From positions 1 through 62,302 of the forward strand of contig CAZTOP010000014.1 of NCBI GenBank assembly GCA_964615145.1: a stretch of DNA of 62,302 bases, written 5' to 3'. The stretch comes from CAIVPM01 sp964615145 (GTDB lineage Bacteria > Bacteroidota > Bacteroidia > Chitinophagales > Chitinophagaceae). This document shows, one piece after another, positions 16,776-25,393 of this stretch (the stretch's first letter is position 1; every line of letters begins with the position of its first letter). Below the pieces are notes generated by a model. That model was not told the DNA's origin and did not search any database. It was given only the letters and a program-made list of their open reading frames with translations. Made by a program: the position numbers and the translations under genes.

Positions 16776-17456
16776 TTAAAGTTCAAACTTATATCCCACT
16801 CCTTTTACAGTAGCAATGCAATCAACTTCCATTTTCTGTCTTACTTTTCTTACGTGCACATCGATAGTTCTATCGCCAACAATTACATCATTTCCCCAAA
16901 CCATTTGCAATATTTCATCTCGTAAAAAAACCCTTCCAGGTTTAGATGCTAATAACCGTAATAATTCAAATTCTTTTTTGGCAAGTACAATATTCTTATT
17001 GTTTATCACAACTGTAAATTTCACCGGGTCAATTATAATACCACCAATTTCAATTGTTTTATCCGATTCTATATTTTTTGTTCTTCTAAATAACGAATTT
17101 ACTCGACTCACCAATACTTTTGGACTAATAGGTTTGTTTACATAGTCATCTGCACCAGATTCCAACCCCTTAATGTGAGTTTGTTCATCACTAATAGCAG
17201 TTAGTAAAATAATGGGTTTATCTTTTAGCTGTTGATTTTGTCTAAGAATAGTACAAACCTCAATTCCTGATTTGTATGGCATCATTACATCAAGAATTAT
17301 TAAATCTGGCAATAATTTTTGTGCTTTTGCAATAGCATCATTACCATCAACAGCCTTGTATGTAATAAAGCCTTCCTTTTCAAGATGGAAACCTATTATT
17401 TCTAAAATATCTGGTTCATCATCTGCAATAAGTATTTTCTTTAATTCGTTTTCCAT
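16776..17456 (-). CDS. OmpR/PhoB-family response regulator
   Basis: This 226-residue regulator has an N-terminal receiver domain: acidic pair at ADDEPD, phosphoacceptor Asp56 in LIILDVMMPYKSG, Thr in LLTAIS and Lys in VNKPISPKVL. The winged-helix DNA-binding domain begins near residue 130 and contains LAKKEFELLRLLASKPGRVF and VGDRTIDVHVRKVRQKM. It is the first gene of the operon with the histidine kinase. A TAATTTTG match to the -7 consensus lies on the minus strand at 17473-17480, but no clear -33 box accompanies it. Confidence 0.93.
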   Translation of the reverse strand: MENELKKILIADDEPDILEIIGFHLEKEGFITYKAVDGNDAIAKAQKLLPDLIILDVMMPYKSGIEVCTILRQNQQLKDKPIILLTAISDEQTHIKGLESGADDYVNKPISPKVLVSRVNSLFRRTKNIESDKTIEIGGIIIDPVKFTVVINNKNIVLAKKEFELLRLLASKPGRVFLRDEILQMVWGNDVIVGDRTIDVHVRKVRQKMEVDCIATVKGVGYKFEL

Positions 17457-17521
17457 ACGTTCTTTGTTTAAACAAAATTAACAGCGAATTAATATAGAAT
17501 GTGTTTAATAGTATTATGTAA

Positions 17522-17550
17522 TTGTTAAGCACTCTATTTTAATACATTTG
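17522..17550 (+). promoter_or_regulatory. Putative Bacteroidota promoter
   Basis: TACATTTG at 17543-17550 matches TAnnTTTG exactly. A TTG at 17522-17524 lies 18 bases upstream as the -33 element. The start codon of the next gene is 8 bases downstream, implying a nearly leaderless transcript. This is a motif match only. Confidence 0.45.
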
Positions 17551-17558
17551 CGATAGTA

Positions 17559-19757
17559 ATGGTTAAAAAATTATTTATAATATTTATTTTATTGTTAGGT
17601 AATGTGAGCTATTTGATTGCACAGTATTGGGCAAATCAAATGCCTGATATTCCTTTAATGCATCAAAGATTTCACGATAATATTGATAAGGCACAGCGTA
17701 ATATTTTAAGTTTGAAATGTAATAAAGATTCTGTGTTGCTTGCTACTAATAATATTGATGTAAACTTATATCTAACACAATTTGTAAAAAACAAAATTGA
17801 TTATTTCCAATTTTTTATTGAAACTAGTAGCAAGATAGATGAAAATAATAAATACAAATGGCTGAGAGGTGTAAATGATTTGCTCTCAGAGTTTATTGTG
17901 CAATACAAACAAAAAAGGATATCAATAATACAAGTTTACGATTTGTTGCAATGCTTTCAAAAAGCAATGGAATTGGAAATGGAAAATAAATCCATTTTAG
18001 GAATAATTAATATTGCTCCACTAGAAGTTGGTACAATTCTTACAACAAATTTTGCTTTTGAAGGTAATGATGGAATTGAAGACAGCAAGTATGTTTTATT
18101 GTATAAGTATTGCAAAAAAAATCCTGATAATATTTTAAATGTTCTATCAAAATATCCCAACCTCCAAAATGCTGATAGCTTAATTGTTGAGTTTGCTTAT
18201 AGAAATCCACAAGAGTTATATGACTATGCAGCATCTAATACGCCACTTGGCAATAAAATTAGAACCATTCAAGAACCTTTGGTAAATGCAGTTACACAAA
18301 TGGCATCAGTGAATGAAGGCAGATTTTTATTTCCTTTTTTAGATGCGATTATGGCAAAAAAATTATCAATAGATGAAATAAAAAATTCTATTAACGATTA
18401 TGAATCATATTTTAAATTACTAATTAAAACACAGGGCTTTTATGAATTGCTGAAGCAAGAAGGCAAGAATGTTTTTTCTTATGACGCACTTCTTGATAAA
18501 ATTAAGGCTAAGGCAATTGAAAATTATATAACTCCAATTAATGCTTTGCACGAAGAAAACAATCTTAGTATTCGCTTTGATAAAATTAAAAATTTAGCAC
18601 CACAAGATTTATACTTTGTAACTATCATGGGCGAAGAGGAAATTTATACAAGCAGCTTTATTAATGGTGTATATCCAAAAATAATTGATGGTTTGGCAGG
18701 CTTAAAAACAGATAGTTTATTGAAATTGGTTCATTATGCTTACTACCGAAAATTTTTAAAAATTTGTGCTTCTTTCAATATGCTTGAAGATTTTTTATCA
18801 AAAATGGATAAAAATATTTCAGAAAATTTGTTAAACAATTTTGCCTCAAATTTAGAACAGGCAAATAATTTAGAAGAGGCTGTTGATGTTGCAGATTCTT
18901 ATGGAAGTATTAAAGATTCAACCATTAAAAAAATAATTGTAAGTCAAGTTAAAAAAAATCTGGAACACCAACTTAAAAATAATAATAAAAAAGGGATTGT
19001 CATTTATGGCTTATTAAATCAAATATTTATGTCGTTTGATTCTGCAACAAAAAATAATCAAGATTTTTTCTATGATATTCCAAGTGTAAATTCACTAACG
19101 ATAAATGAATTAAAAAATGAGAATGGGAAAATAAATATTCAACAATTTTTTTACGGCGATAAAGATGGAAAAGATTTTTTTAACGACTTTGTGAATTCAT
19201 TCAGAAATATGGGCTGGCGTGTTATTTCGAAGCCTAATTGGGTAGAAGTTGTGGGCAATGGGAATACACCAATTACAATTTATGCGAATAGGCCATTAAA
19301 TGAAAGTGAGGGATTGGATGAGGTTGCACAAAAGAAATTAAGTGATTACTTAGACTCATTAAACATATATCCAACAATTGTTATACATCGTGGTCATAGT
19401 TATTATGTAAATAGCAGTATTAAGCAAATTACAGCTTATGCAAAGCTGGTTTTGTTAGGTAGTTGCGGTGGTTATCATAGTTTAAATAAAGTTTTAACGG
19501 TTAGCCCACAAGCACAAATCATAGCAAGTAAGCAAATTGGAACAGGTGTCATTAATATGGCAATGATTGATTTGATTATGGATAATTTAAAGCAGGGAAA
19601 AGATTTGAATTGGCAATTATTGTGGCGAAATCTTGACACAAAATTTGCCAACAGGAAAGAGCTGAAGGAAAGATTTGATGACTACATTCCTCCATATAAA
19701 AACTTAGGAGCCATCTTTATTATGGCTTACAACAATGCAACAAAAAAAATGCAATAG
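17559..19757 (+). CDS. Secreted protein of unknown function with possible clan CD peptidase-like C-terminus
   Basis: This 732-residue protein has a signal peptide (MVKKLFIIFILLLGNVSYLIAQ). Residues ~25-560 are mostly helical with no motif that I recognise. The last ~170 residues look alpha/beta: a strand ending TIVIHRGHSYY (His610 and His613), about 20 residues, then a second strand ending LVLLGSCGGY (Cys636), followed by a helix and ASKQIGTG. A hydrophobic strand ending in a His/Gly motif, followed by a strand ending in Ser-Cys, is the layout of clan CD cysteine peptidases (caspase, gingipain, separase types). I offer this only as an inference. The gene has its own promoter-like pair and no operon partner. 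Confidence 0.8.
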   Translation: MVKKLFIIFILLLGNVSYLIAQYWANQMPDIPLMHQRFHDNIDKAQRNILSLKCNKDSVLLATNNIDVNLYLTQFVKNKIDYFQFFIETSSKIDENNKYKWLRGVNDLLSEFIVQYKQKRISIIQVYDLLQCFQKAMELEMENKSILGIINIAPLEVGTILTTNFAFEGNDGIEDSKYVLLYKYCKKNPDNILNVLSKYPNLQNADSLIVEFAYRNPQELYDYAASNTPLGNKIRTIQEPLVNAVTQMASVNEGRFLFPFLDAIMAKKLSIDEIKNSINDYESYFKLLIKTQGFYELLKQEGKNVFSYDALLDKIKAKAIENYITPINALHEENNLSIRFDKIKNLAPQDLYFVTIMGEEEIYTSSFINGVYPKIIDGLAGLKTDSLLKLVHYAYYRKFLKICASFNMLEDFLSKMDKNISENLLNNFASNLEQANNLEEAVDVADSYGSIKDSTIKKIIVSQVKKNLEHQLKNNNKKGIVIYGLLNQIFMSFDSATKNNQDFFYDIPSVNSLTINELKNENGKINIQQFFYGDKDGKDFFNDFVNSFRNMGWRVISKPNWVEVVGNGNTPITIYANRPLNESEGLDEVAQKKLSDYLDSLNIYPTIVIHRGHSYYVNSSIKQITAYAKLVLLGSCGGYHSLNKVLTVSPQAQIIASKQIGTGVINMAMIDLIMDNLKQGKDLNWQLLWRNLDTKFANRKELKERFDDYIPPYKNLGAIFIMAYNNATKKMQ

Positions 19758-19805
19758 TCATAAAACTAAAAACAATGAATACATTGCTAATCTTTATTTT
19801 TGCGT

Positions 19806-20234
19806 ATGCAGCATAATATATTTCAAATATTTGTTTATGGATCATTACGAAGTGGATTTCAAGCTCCAGCATATCATTACATAAGCAAATACTTTACATT
19901 AGTAAGTCACGCTAAAGCAAAAGGGTTGCTTTTTGATTTAGGAGATTTCCCAGTAGCCATTTCAACAACAGAAGATAAATATTTAGTTGGGGAACTTTAC
20001 GAAATTAACGACAAGTCAGTTTTTGATTTTGCAATTGCACAACTTGACGATTATGAAGGATTGAATGCTGAAGAAGGAGATATTACGCAATATGAAAGAG
20101 CAATTACAGAGGTTGTTTATAATAGTAAAACGACAAAAGCGTGGGTATATTGGTACAAGGGAAGTACAGAAAAAATGCCTGTAATTGAATCTGGAGATGT
20201 ATTAGAATATTTTAAGCAAAAAAATAATCTGTAG
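19806..20234 (+). CDS. Gamma-glutamylcyclotransferase (GGCT/AIG2)-fold protein
   Basis: This is a 142-residue GGCT-fold enzyme. The substrate-loop motif FVYGSLRSG opens the protein, the catalytic-type Glu lies in LDDYEGLNAEEGD, and the strand VYNSKTTKAWVYWYKGS closes the fold. In this family the enzyme releases 5-oxoproline from gamma-glutamyl amines or peptides; the true substrate is unknown. I start at the ATG at 19806; an in-frame TTG at 19800 is possible. A perfect -7-type box TATTTTTG lies at 19795-19802 but without a clear -33. It is 4 bases upstream of the lpxH-like gene. Confidence 0.85.
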   Translation: MQHNIFQIFVYGSLRSGFQAPAYHYISKYFTLVSHAKAKGLLFDLGDFPVAISTTEDKYLVGELYEINDKSVFDFAIAQLDDYEGLNAEEGDITQYERAITEVVYNSKTTKAWVYWYKGSTEKMPVIESGDVLEYFKQKNNL

Positions 20235-20238
20235 TATA

Positions 20239-20988
20239 TTGAACACATCAAATAGCAAAATTTATTTTCTTTCTGACTTTCATTTGGGAGCACCTGATTA
20301 TGCAAGCAGTTTGATTAGAGAAAAAAAAATTATTACATTTCTCGATTCCATTAAAAATGAAGCAAGAGAAATATTTATTGTAGGAGATGTTTTTGATTTT
20401 TGGTACGAGTATAAAAATGTAGTTCCCAAAGGATATGTTAGATTGCTAGGAAAACTTGCAGAGCTGACTGACGCTGGTATTCTCATTCATTTTTTTGTTG
20501 GCAATCACGACATGTGGATGAGTGGATATTTTGAAACAGAACTGAAAATTCCTGTTTATTTTGAACCTCAAAAATTAGAACGCTTTGGAAAAAAAATATT
20601 TATCGGACATGGCGATGGTTTAGGTCCAGGTGATAAAGGGTATAAATTTTTAAAAAAAATATTTAGAAACTCTATTTGTCAGTGGCTCTTCGGTTTTTTG
20701 CATCCTACTATAGGTATTGGTATTGCAAACTATTTTAGCAGAAAAAGTCGTGCAAAAACAGGTGGTAGCGATGAATTTTTTTTAGGAGAAGAAAAAGAAT
20801 GGTTAATCATTTATTGTAAAGAAGTATTGGAAAAAGAACATTTCGATTTTTTTGTTTTTGGACATAGACATTTGCCACTGATAATTCAGTTAAATAATAA
20901 TAGTAAGTATATTAATCTTGGCGATTGGATAAAGAGTTTTACTTATGCAGTATTTGATGGTAATACTTTTGAACTAAAGAAATGGTAA
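20239..20988 (+). CDS. lpxH: UDP-2,3-diacylglucosamine diphosphatase (LpxH-like), TTG start
   Basis: This is a 249-residue calcineurin-like metallophosphoesterase. The metal-binding motifs are SDFHLG, GDVFDFW, FVGNHDMWM, FIGHGDGLGPGDKG and FGHRHLPL, in the order and spacing of LpxH, which cleaves UDP-diacylglucosamine to lipid X in lipid A synthesis at the inner membrane. No in-frame ATG occurs between the preceding in-frame stop and the SDFHLG motif, so the TTG at 20239 is the most plausible start. The gene overlaps the next one by 7 bases. Bacteroidota have several related phosphoesterases (LpxH2-like), so the substrate is likely but not certain. Confidence 0.85.
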   Translation: MNTSNSKIYFLSDFHLGAPDYASSLIREKKIITFLDSIKNEAREIFIVGDVFDFWYEYKNVVPKGYVRLLGKLAELTDAGILIHFFVGNHDMWMSGYFETELKIPVYFEPQKLERFGKKIFIGHGDGLGPGDKGYKFLKKIFRNSICQWLFGFLHPTIGIGIANYFSRKSRAKTGGSDEFFLGEEKEWLIIYCKEVLEKEHFDFFVFGHRHLPLIIQLNNNSKYINLGDWIKSFTYAVFDGNTFELKKW

Positions 20989-21800
20989 GAATAATTCTTT
21001 TAATACTAGCTTTAATATTATCTTTTGCTAAGGATTCAATGGCAAATGATTCTACTTTGCAAATCCTACTATCCAAAGCTTTTTCGGGCAGTTTCAAAAA
21101 TGTTGAAGTAGATAATCTCAACAACTTCTATTTTATTTCATCAAATAATCAACTAAAAAAAACCGATGCTAATTTTAAAAGTTTAGCAGCTTTTAACGAT
21201 TCAAGAAATTTTGGAAATATTAGTGCTGTAGATGTGTCAAATCCCCTTAAAATCTTGGTATTTTACAAGGACTTTTCAACTATTTTAGTTTTAGATAGAT
21301 TCTTGAATGTTATCAATTCTATTGATTTACGCAAGAGTAATTTTTTTCAGGTAAGTGTTATAGCAACAAGTTACGACAGTAAAATTTGGCTATTTGATGA
21401 AATAGAAAATAAGATATTTAAAATAGATGATTATGGTGTTAAGATGATGGAAACTGCTGATTTTAGAATGTTGTTTGAAAATAGTTTTATACCGGAAAAG
21501 ATGATTGATAATAATGGTAAGCTTTATGCTTATGATAAATCAAATGGATTGATGACAATGGATTATTATGGTGGGCTGAAACAAAATTATCCTATAAAAA
21601 ATCTAAAAAATATTATAGTTGCTAATGATGCTCTATTTGGATTTGACAATAATGAGTTGGTAAATTTTAATTTATCGCTGTTAACGAAAAAAAATATTCA
21701 TATTAACTATAATGGTTTAAAACCAATAAAGCAATTTGTCGTCAATCAACAATTTTTTGTATTAGATAAGGTGAGTCTAAATGTGTTTGATATTAAATAA
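20982..21800 (+). CDS. Secreted protein of unknown function, possible beta-propeller
   Basis: This 272-residue protein has a signal peptide (MVRIILLILALILSFAKDSMA). The rest is a run of short strand-turn units with repeating patterns such as LNNFYFISSNNQLKKTDANF, TSYDSKIWLFDEIENKIFKI and DNNGKLYAYDKSNGLMTMD, which suggest a WD/NHL-like beta-propeller. I recognise no family signature. Its start overlaps the lpxH-like gene by 7 bases, so the two are co-translated and may share an envelope role. The 3' end overlaps the convergent thrB by 8 bases. Confidence 0.75.
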   Translation: MVRIILLILALILSFAKDSMANDSTLQILLSKAFSGSFKNVEVDNLNNFYFISSNNQLKKTDANFKSLAAFNDSRNFGNISAVDVSNPLKILVFYKDFSTILVLDRFLNVINSIDLRKSNFFQVSVIATSYDSKIWLFDEIENKIFKIDDYGVKMMETADFRMLFENSFIPEKMIDNNGKLYAYDKSNGLMTMDYYGGLKQNYPIKNLKNIIVANDALFGFDNNELVNFNLSLLTKKNIHINYNGLKPIKQFVVNQQFFVLDKVSLNVFDIK

Positions 21801-22710
21801 TACTTACCCCATTTTTATTAATTGCTGATATGTGGGTATGAAATTCAATTCCTGTTTTTGAATAAATATCAATCATTGCTAATTCAACATTGGTAGCTAT
21901 TTCAGCAGTTTTACTTAGCATAAAAATTGATGGTCCACTACCACTAATTCCACCACCTAAAGCACCAGATTCTTTACACGCTTTTTTAACTTCATAAAAA
22001 TTTGGAATGAGTTTGCTACGGTATGGTTCTACAATAACATCTTCTAAACTACGACTAATTAAATCATAATCGTGTTGCATGAAACCTGTTACTAAGCCTG
22101 CAACATTTGCCCATTGTGTTACTGCATTTTTTAAAGGAATTTCTTTAGGTAAAATGTTTCTTGCGTCGGAGGTTTTTACTTCAATTTGAGGGTGAAGTAC
22201 TGTAACAAATAGCTCAGGATAATCGATAGAAATAATATCTAAAGGATTATTACTACGAATTAGTGTAATGCCACCAAACACAGCAGGAGCAATATTGTCA
22301 GCGTGTTTAGCACCACTTGCAACATCTTCTCCAAACATTGCAAAGTCAACCAATTCTTTTTTTGAATATTTATTACCAATCAAGTAATTTGCGGCAACCA
22401 CAACACCAGCAGCACTTGCAGCACTACTGCCAATACCACTACCTGGTTTAATAACTTTTTTGCTGATAAGATGAAAGCCTTTTATATCTTTTTCTAGCTC
22501 CAACATTTTTAACAGTGCTACACCACTTACATTTTGGGTAGCATCAGTTGGTAAGTTGTAATCATCAAAGTTTTCAATAGTTACACCTTTTTTATCACTC
22601 AACAAAACAGTAAACTCATCAGAAGGATTATCAAGACATAAACCTAATATATCAAAACCGCAAACAAGATTTGCTACTGTTGATGGTGATTTAACTGTTA
22701 TTGATTTCAT
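21793..22710 (-). CDS. thrB: Homoserine kinase
   Basis: This 305-residue GHMP kinase phosphorylates homoserine in threonine synthesis. The N-terminal SPSTVANLVCGFDILGLCL is followed by the ATP-binding GHMP motif PGSGIGSSAASAAG, and the C-terminal GGGISGSGPSIFML is the third GHMP motif. The length is normal for ThrB. It stands alone: ThrA lies about 8 kb away on the same strand, beyond the regulator/EthD cluster and the xylose operon, and no thrC is present in the window. Confidence 0.93.
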   Translation of the reverse strand: MKSITVKSPSTVANLVCGFDILGLCLDNPSDEFTVLLSDKKGVTIENFDDYNLPTDATQNVSGVALLKMLELEKDIKGFHLISKKVIKPGSGIGSSAASAAGVVVAANYLIGNKYSKKELVDFAMFGEDVASGAKHADNIAPAVFGGITLIRSNNPLDIISIDYPELFVTVLHPQIEVKTSDARNILPKEIPLKNAVTQWANVAGLVTGFMQHDYDLISRSLEDVIVEPYRSKLIPNFYEVKKACKESGALGGGISGSGPSIFMLSKTAEIATNVELAMIDIYSKTGIEFHTHISAINKNGVSII

Positions 22711-22820
22711 TTCTTAGATTGATATTTACTTTTTTAAATTACATATTTACTTACAACTTTGTGAAAATACAGCAAGAGCAGTTATCAAATTAAAAACAAA
22801 TGAGAATTTTAAAATAATAT

Positions 22821-23795
22821 TTATGCTTGTTTGTTGTACTTATTTCTATATTCTAATGGAGATATACCAGTGATTTTTCTAAACACTTCTCTAAAAGCTT
22901 TTACATCTGAATAACCAACATCGTACATTACCTCATTAATATTCTTACGAGTGTTTTCAAATGCTTTTTTTGCTGATTCTATCTTCACTCTTTGCGAATA
23001 TTCAACAGGTGTATTGCCTGTGGCTTTAATAAATCGTCTATCAAAATTTCTTCTTCCAACAGCAAACTTTGACGACAAATACTCGACAGATATTTTTTCA
23101 TCGACTTTTCTTTCAATATAGGCTTGTGCTTTTTGCACCACTTCATCATCGTGTGCTTTCTGTCCATTAAAAATACTAAATTCTGATTGGCTGCTTCTGT
23201 CCATTTCTATCTGAAAAACTTTAGACAAAAAAATGGCTGTTTGTCTGTCGTAATATTTTTCTATTAAATAAATAATAAGATTCAAAAAAGAATAAGCACC
23301 ACCGTTGGTATAAATACCATTTTCATCAGTAATTAATTTGTCTGTTTGCAAGTTCACGTTTGGAAACATTGTTCTAAAAGCATTGGTAGCTGTCCAGTGT
23401 GTTGAGCAAATTTTTCCATCCAACAAACCCGTAGAAGCCAATAAAAATGCACCCGTGCAAATGCTTGCTATTTCTGCACCTTGCTTATATTGTTGTTCAA
23501 TCCAATCAATTAATAATTTATTCTCTTTTAAAGTATTTTCATAATGATGATTTAGTGAAGGAATAATTATAAGATTTGTTTTAGCAATACTTGAAATATT
23601 GGTGTGTGGTTTTACACTAAATAAACCATCATAAAATTCTACTTTCTTTGAAAGACCTGCCAACTCAATTTTAAACAATTCTCTTTTGCCATTGGCTTTT
23701 CTATATTCATTTGCTTTTGTAAATATTTTATAAGCACCTACTATACTGCTTAAATTATTTTCGCCATTAGGCACAATGATGGTAAGATGTTTCAT
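22821..23795 (-). CDS. GlxA-type transcriptional regulator (DJ-1/PfpI domain plus AraC HTH)
   Basis: This is a regulator of about 324 residues. Residues 1-170 form a DJ-1/PfpI class I amidotransferase-like domain with the nucleophile-elbow segment IASICTGAFLLASTGLL. The C-terminal ~100 residues form an AraC double helix-turn-helix (ISVEYLSSKFAVGRRNFDRR, then NEVMYDVGYSDVKAFREVFRKITGISPLEYR). I start at the ATG at 23795 (MKHLTIIVPNGE); an upstream in-frame start adds 15 residues with no family support. It is divergent from a small cluster (EthD, DinB, AHSA1) that it may control. The ligand is unknown. Confidence 0.9.
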   Translation of the reverse strand: MKHLTIIVPNGENNLSSIVGAYKIFTKANEYRKANGKRELFKIELAGLSKKVEFYDGLFSVKPHTNISSIAKTNLIIIPSLNHHYENTLKENKLLIDWIEQQYKQGAEIASICTGAFLLASTGLLDGKICSTHWTATNAFRTMFPNVNLQTDKLITDENGIYTNGGAYSFLNLIIYLIEKYYDRQTAIFLSKVFQIEMDRSSQSEFSIFNGQKAHDDEVVQKAQAYIERKVDEKISVEYLSSKFAVGRRNFDRRFIKATGNTPVEYSQRVKIESAKKAFENTRKNINEVMYDVGYSDVKAFREVFRKITGISPLEYRNKYNKQA

Positions 23796-23932
23796 TAAAA
23801 TTATTTTGGCAAAGATATAAAAGTAACTTGTCCAAATCAACCCGCTATAAAGTCTATTTTACACCCTGTTAAAGTTGTTTTTAGACAATATGTTTGCATT
23901 CTAAAACTTATTACAAATTAATAATTGGCAAT

Positions 23933-24244
23933 ATGGCAATGATGACTGTGATTTACAAAACACCAAAAGACATTAACGCTTTTGAGAAACATTATTTTGA
24001 AGTACATATTCCATTAGCAAAGCAATTACCTGGTTTAATAAAGTATGAAATAAATGATGGCTTGATAACTTCCACAACAGGACATTCTGAAGTTCATCGC
24101 ACAGCTAATTTATACTTTGATTCAATGGAAACGATGATGAGTGCTTTTCGCTCAGAAATAGGACAGCAATGTGCTGCTGATAGAAAAATTTTGGCAAGCA
24201 ATGAAGAAGTTCAGATTTATTTATACGAAACAAAAACCGTTTAA
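23933..24244 (+). CDS. EthD-domain protein
   Basis: This is a small ferredoxin-like-fold protein of about 103 residues. MMTVIYKTPKDINAFEKHYF, HIPLAKQLPGLIKYEINDG and YFDSMETMMSAFRSEIGQQC match the EthD family. EthD proteins are dimeric and sometimes catalytic in ring or ether degradation, but their exact chemistry is often unknown. The ATG at 23933 is preferred; an in-frame TTG at 23894 gives a longer N-terminus that does not fit the domain. It is the first gene of a three-gene cluster divergent from the GlxA-type regulator. Confidence 0.82.
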   Translation: MAMMTVIYKTPKDINAFEKHYFEVHIPLAKQLPGLIKYEINDGLITSTTGHSEVHRTANLYFDSMETMMSAFRSEIGQQCAADRKILASNEEVQIYLYETKTV

Positions 24245-24300
24245 TAAACCTGCAATTACAAACTAAAAAATGAATTTTATAACAACTAAAAAATACAAAA

Positions 24301-24783
24301 ATGAACACAACAGAAACAGCCGTTAAAATGGTTTTAGACAGATGGTATGGCTCCATCAAAAATTGCAACAGCATATTAGAATCGCTTACTGATAAGCAAT
24401 TAGAAAAAGAAATTGCACCAAACAAAAACAGAGGCATTTACTTGCTTGGACATTTAGTAGCTGTACACGATGATATGATTAGACTATTAGATTTAGGAGA
24501 TAAATTGTATCCAGAACTATTTGAACCTTTTATTAAATTGGCAGATAAAACTGTTGCTGAAATACCTACTGTTGCTACATTACGAGGATTTTGGAACAAA
24601 CAAAACGAAGTACTAGCAGAAAAATTCAATAGTTTGTCTATAGAAAATTGGTTTCAAAAACATACTGCTGTTTCTGCTGAAGATTTTGCCAATGAACCAC
24701 ATCGCAATAAACTAAATATTATCATTACCAGAACAAGCCATTTACAATATCATTCAGGACAAATAGTATTATTAAAACCATAG
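24301..24783 (+). CDS. DinB-family protein
   Basis: This 160-residue four-helix-bundle protein has the metal-site His pattern of the DinB/YfiT superfamily: a His in the GHLVAVHDDM segment and the pair in TSHLQYHSGQIVLL near the C-terminus. Members are often thiol transferases (bacillithiol, mycothiol) or uncharacterised. Its substrate is unknown. It lies 3 bases upstream of the AHSA1-domain gene and follows the EthD gene, so the three probably form one transcript. Confidence 0.86.
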   Translation: MNTTETAVKMVLDRWYGSIKNCNSILESLTDKQLEKEIAPNKNRGIYLLGHLVAVHDDMIRLLDLGDKLYPELFEPFIKLADKTVAEIPTVATLRGFWNKQNEVLAEKFNSLSIENWFQKHTAVSAEDFANEPHRNKLNIIITRTSHLQYHSGQIVLLKP

Positions 24784-24786
24784 AAA

Positions 24787-25227
24787 ATGACAACATCAAA
24801 TTTTACAACAACTATTACAGTTGACAATTCAGCAAAAGAAGCTTTTGATGCTATTAATAATGTGAGTGGTTGGTGGCAAGGAGAAATTAAAGGCAGCACA
24901 GATAAACTGAACGATGAGTTTGAATATCGAATGAAGGATATTCATTTTTCTAAACAAGAAATAGTTGAGCTTGTGCCAAACCAAAAAGTTGTATGGCTTG
25001 TTACAGACAGTAACTTAAGCTTTACAAAAAGCAAAAGTGAATGGACAGGAACAAAAATACTTTTTGAAATTATTGAAGTAAACAATAAAACACAAATACA
25101 TTTTACGCACTTGGGTTTAGTTCCTGAATTTGAATGTTATGGAGGTTGCTCAAATGGTTGGAGTAAACTTATACAAGAAAGTTTGTTTAGCTTAATAACT
25201 ACTGGAAAAGGAAAAGATGTTTTTTAA
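24787..25227 (+). CDS. SRPBCC/AHSA1-domain protein
   Basis: This 146-residue START-like protein has TTTITVDNSAKEAFDAINNV, then VSGWWQGEIKGSTD, a central strand VWLVTDSNLSFTKSKSEW and TKILFEIIEVNNKTQIHFTH, typical of AHSA1-like activators and ligand binders. It is the last gene of the cluster and is followed by a strong bidirectional terminator at 25331-25371. The ligand is unknown. Confidence 0.84.
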   Translation: MTTSNFTTTITVDNSAKEAFDAINNVSGWWQGEIKGSTDKLNDEFEYRMKDIHFSKQEIVELVPNQKVVWLVTDSNLSFTKSKSEWTGTKILFEIIEVNNKTQIHFTHLGLVPEFECYGGCSNGWSKLIQESLFSLITTGKGKDVF

Positions 25228-25330
25228 TCAGAATAAAGGGTATCAAACAATACTCAATTTAACGCTATAAAATATAACGTATCTATTAAATAGTTAAAAA
25301 TTTACTAGACTGCAACAGACCTTAGCAAAA

Positions 25331-25371
25331 AACAAAGAAGCATTATTATTTAGTAATAATGCTTCTTTGTT
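25331..25371. terminator. Bidirectional intrinsic terminator
   Basis: A perfect 18-bp stem (25331-25348 with 25354-25371) closes a 5-base loop. It lies between two convergent transcription units: the EthD-DinB-AHSA1 cluster and the xylose operon. Runs of A before the stem and T near its end suit termination from both sides. Confidence 0.9.
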
Positions 25372-25393
25372 ACAAGCAACTTTTTTGTACCAT

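Noticed and set aside
20982..21800. Possibility that this is a lipoprotein or enzyme of the lipid A pathway
   Set aside because: No lipobox or catalytic motif is visible. Only its overlap with the lpxH-like gene suggests a link.
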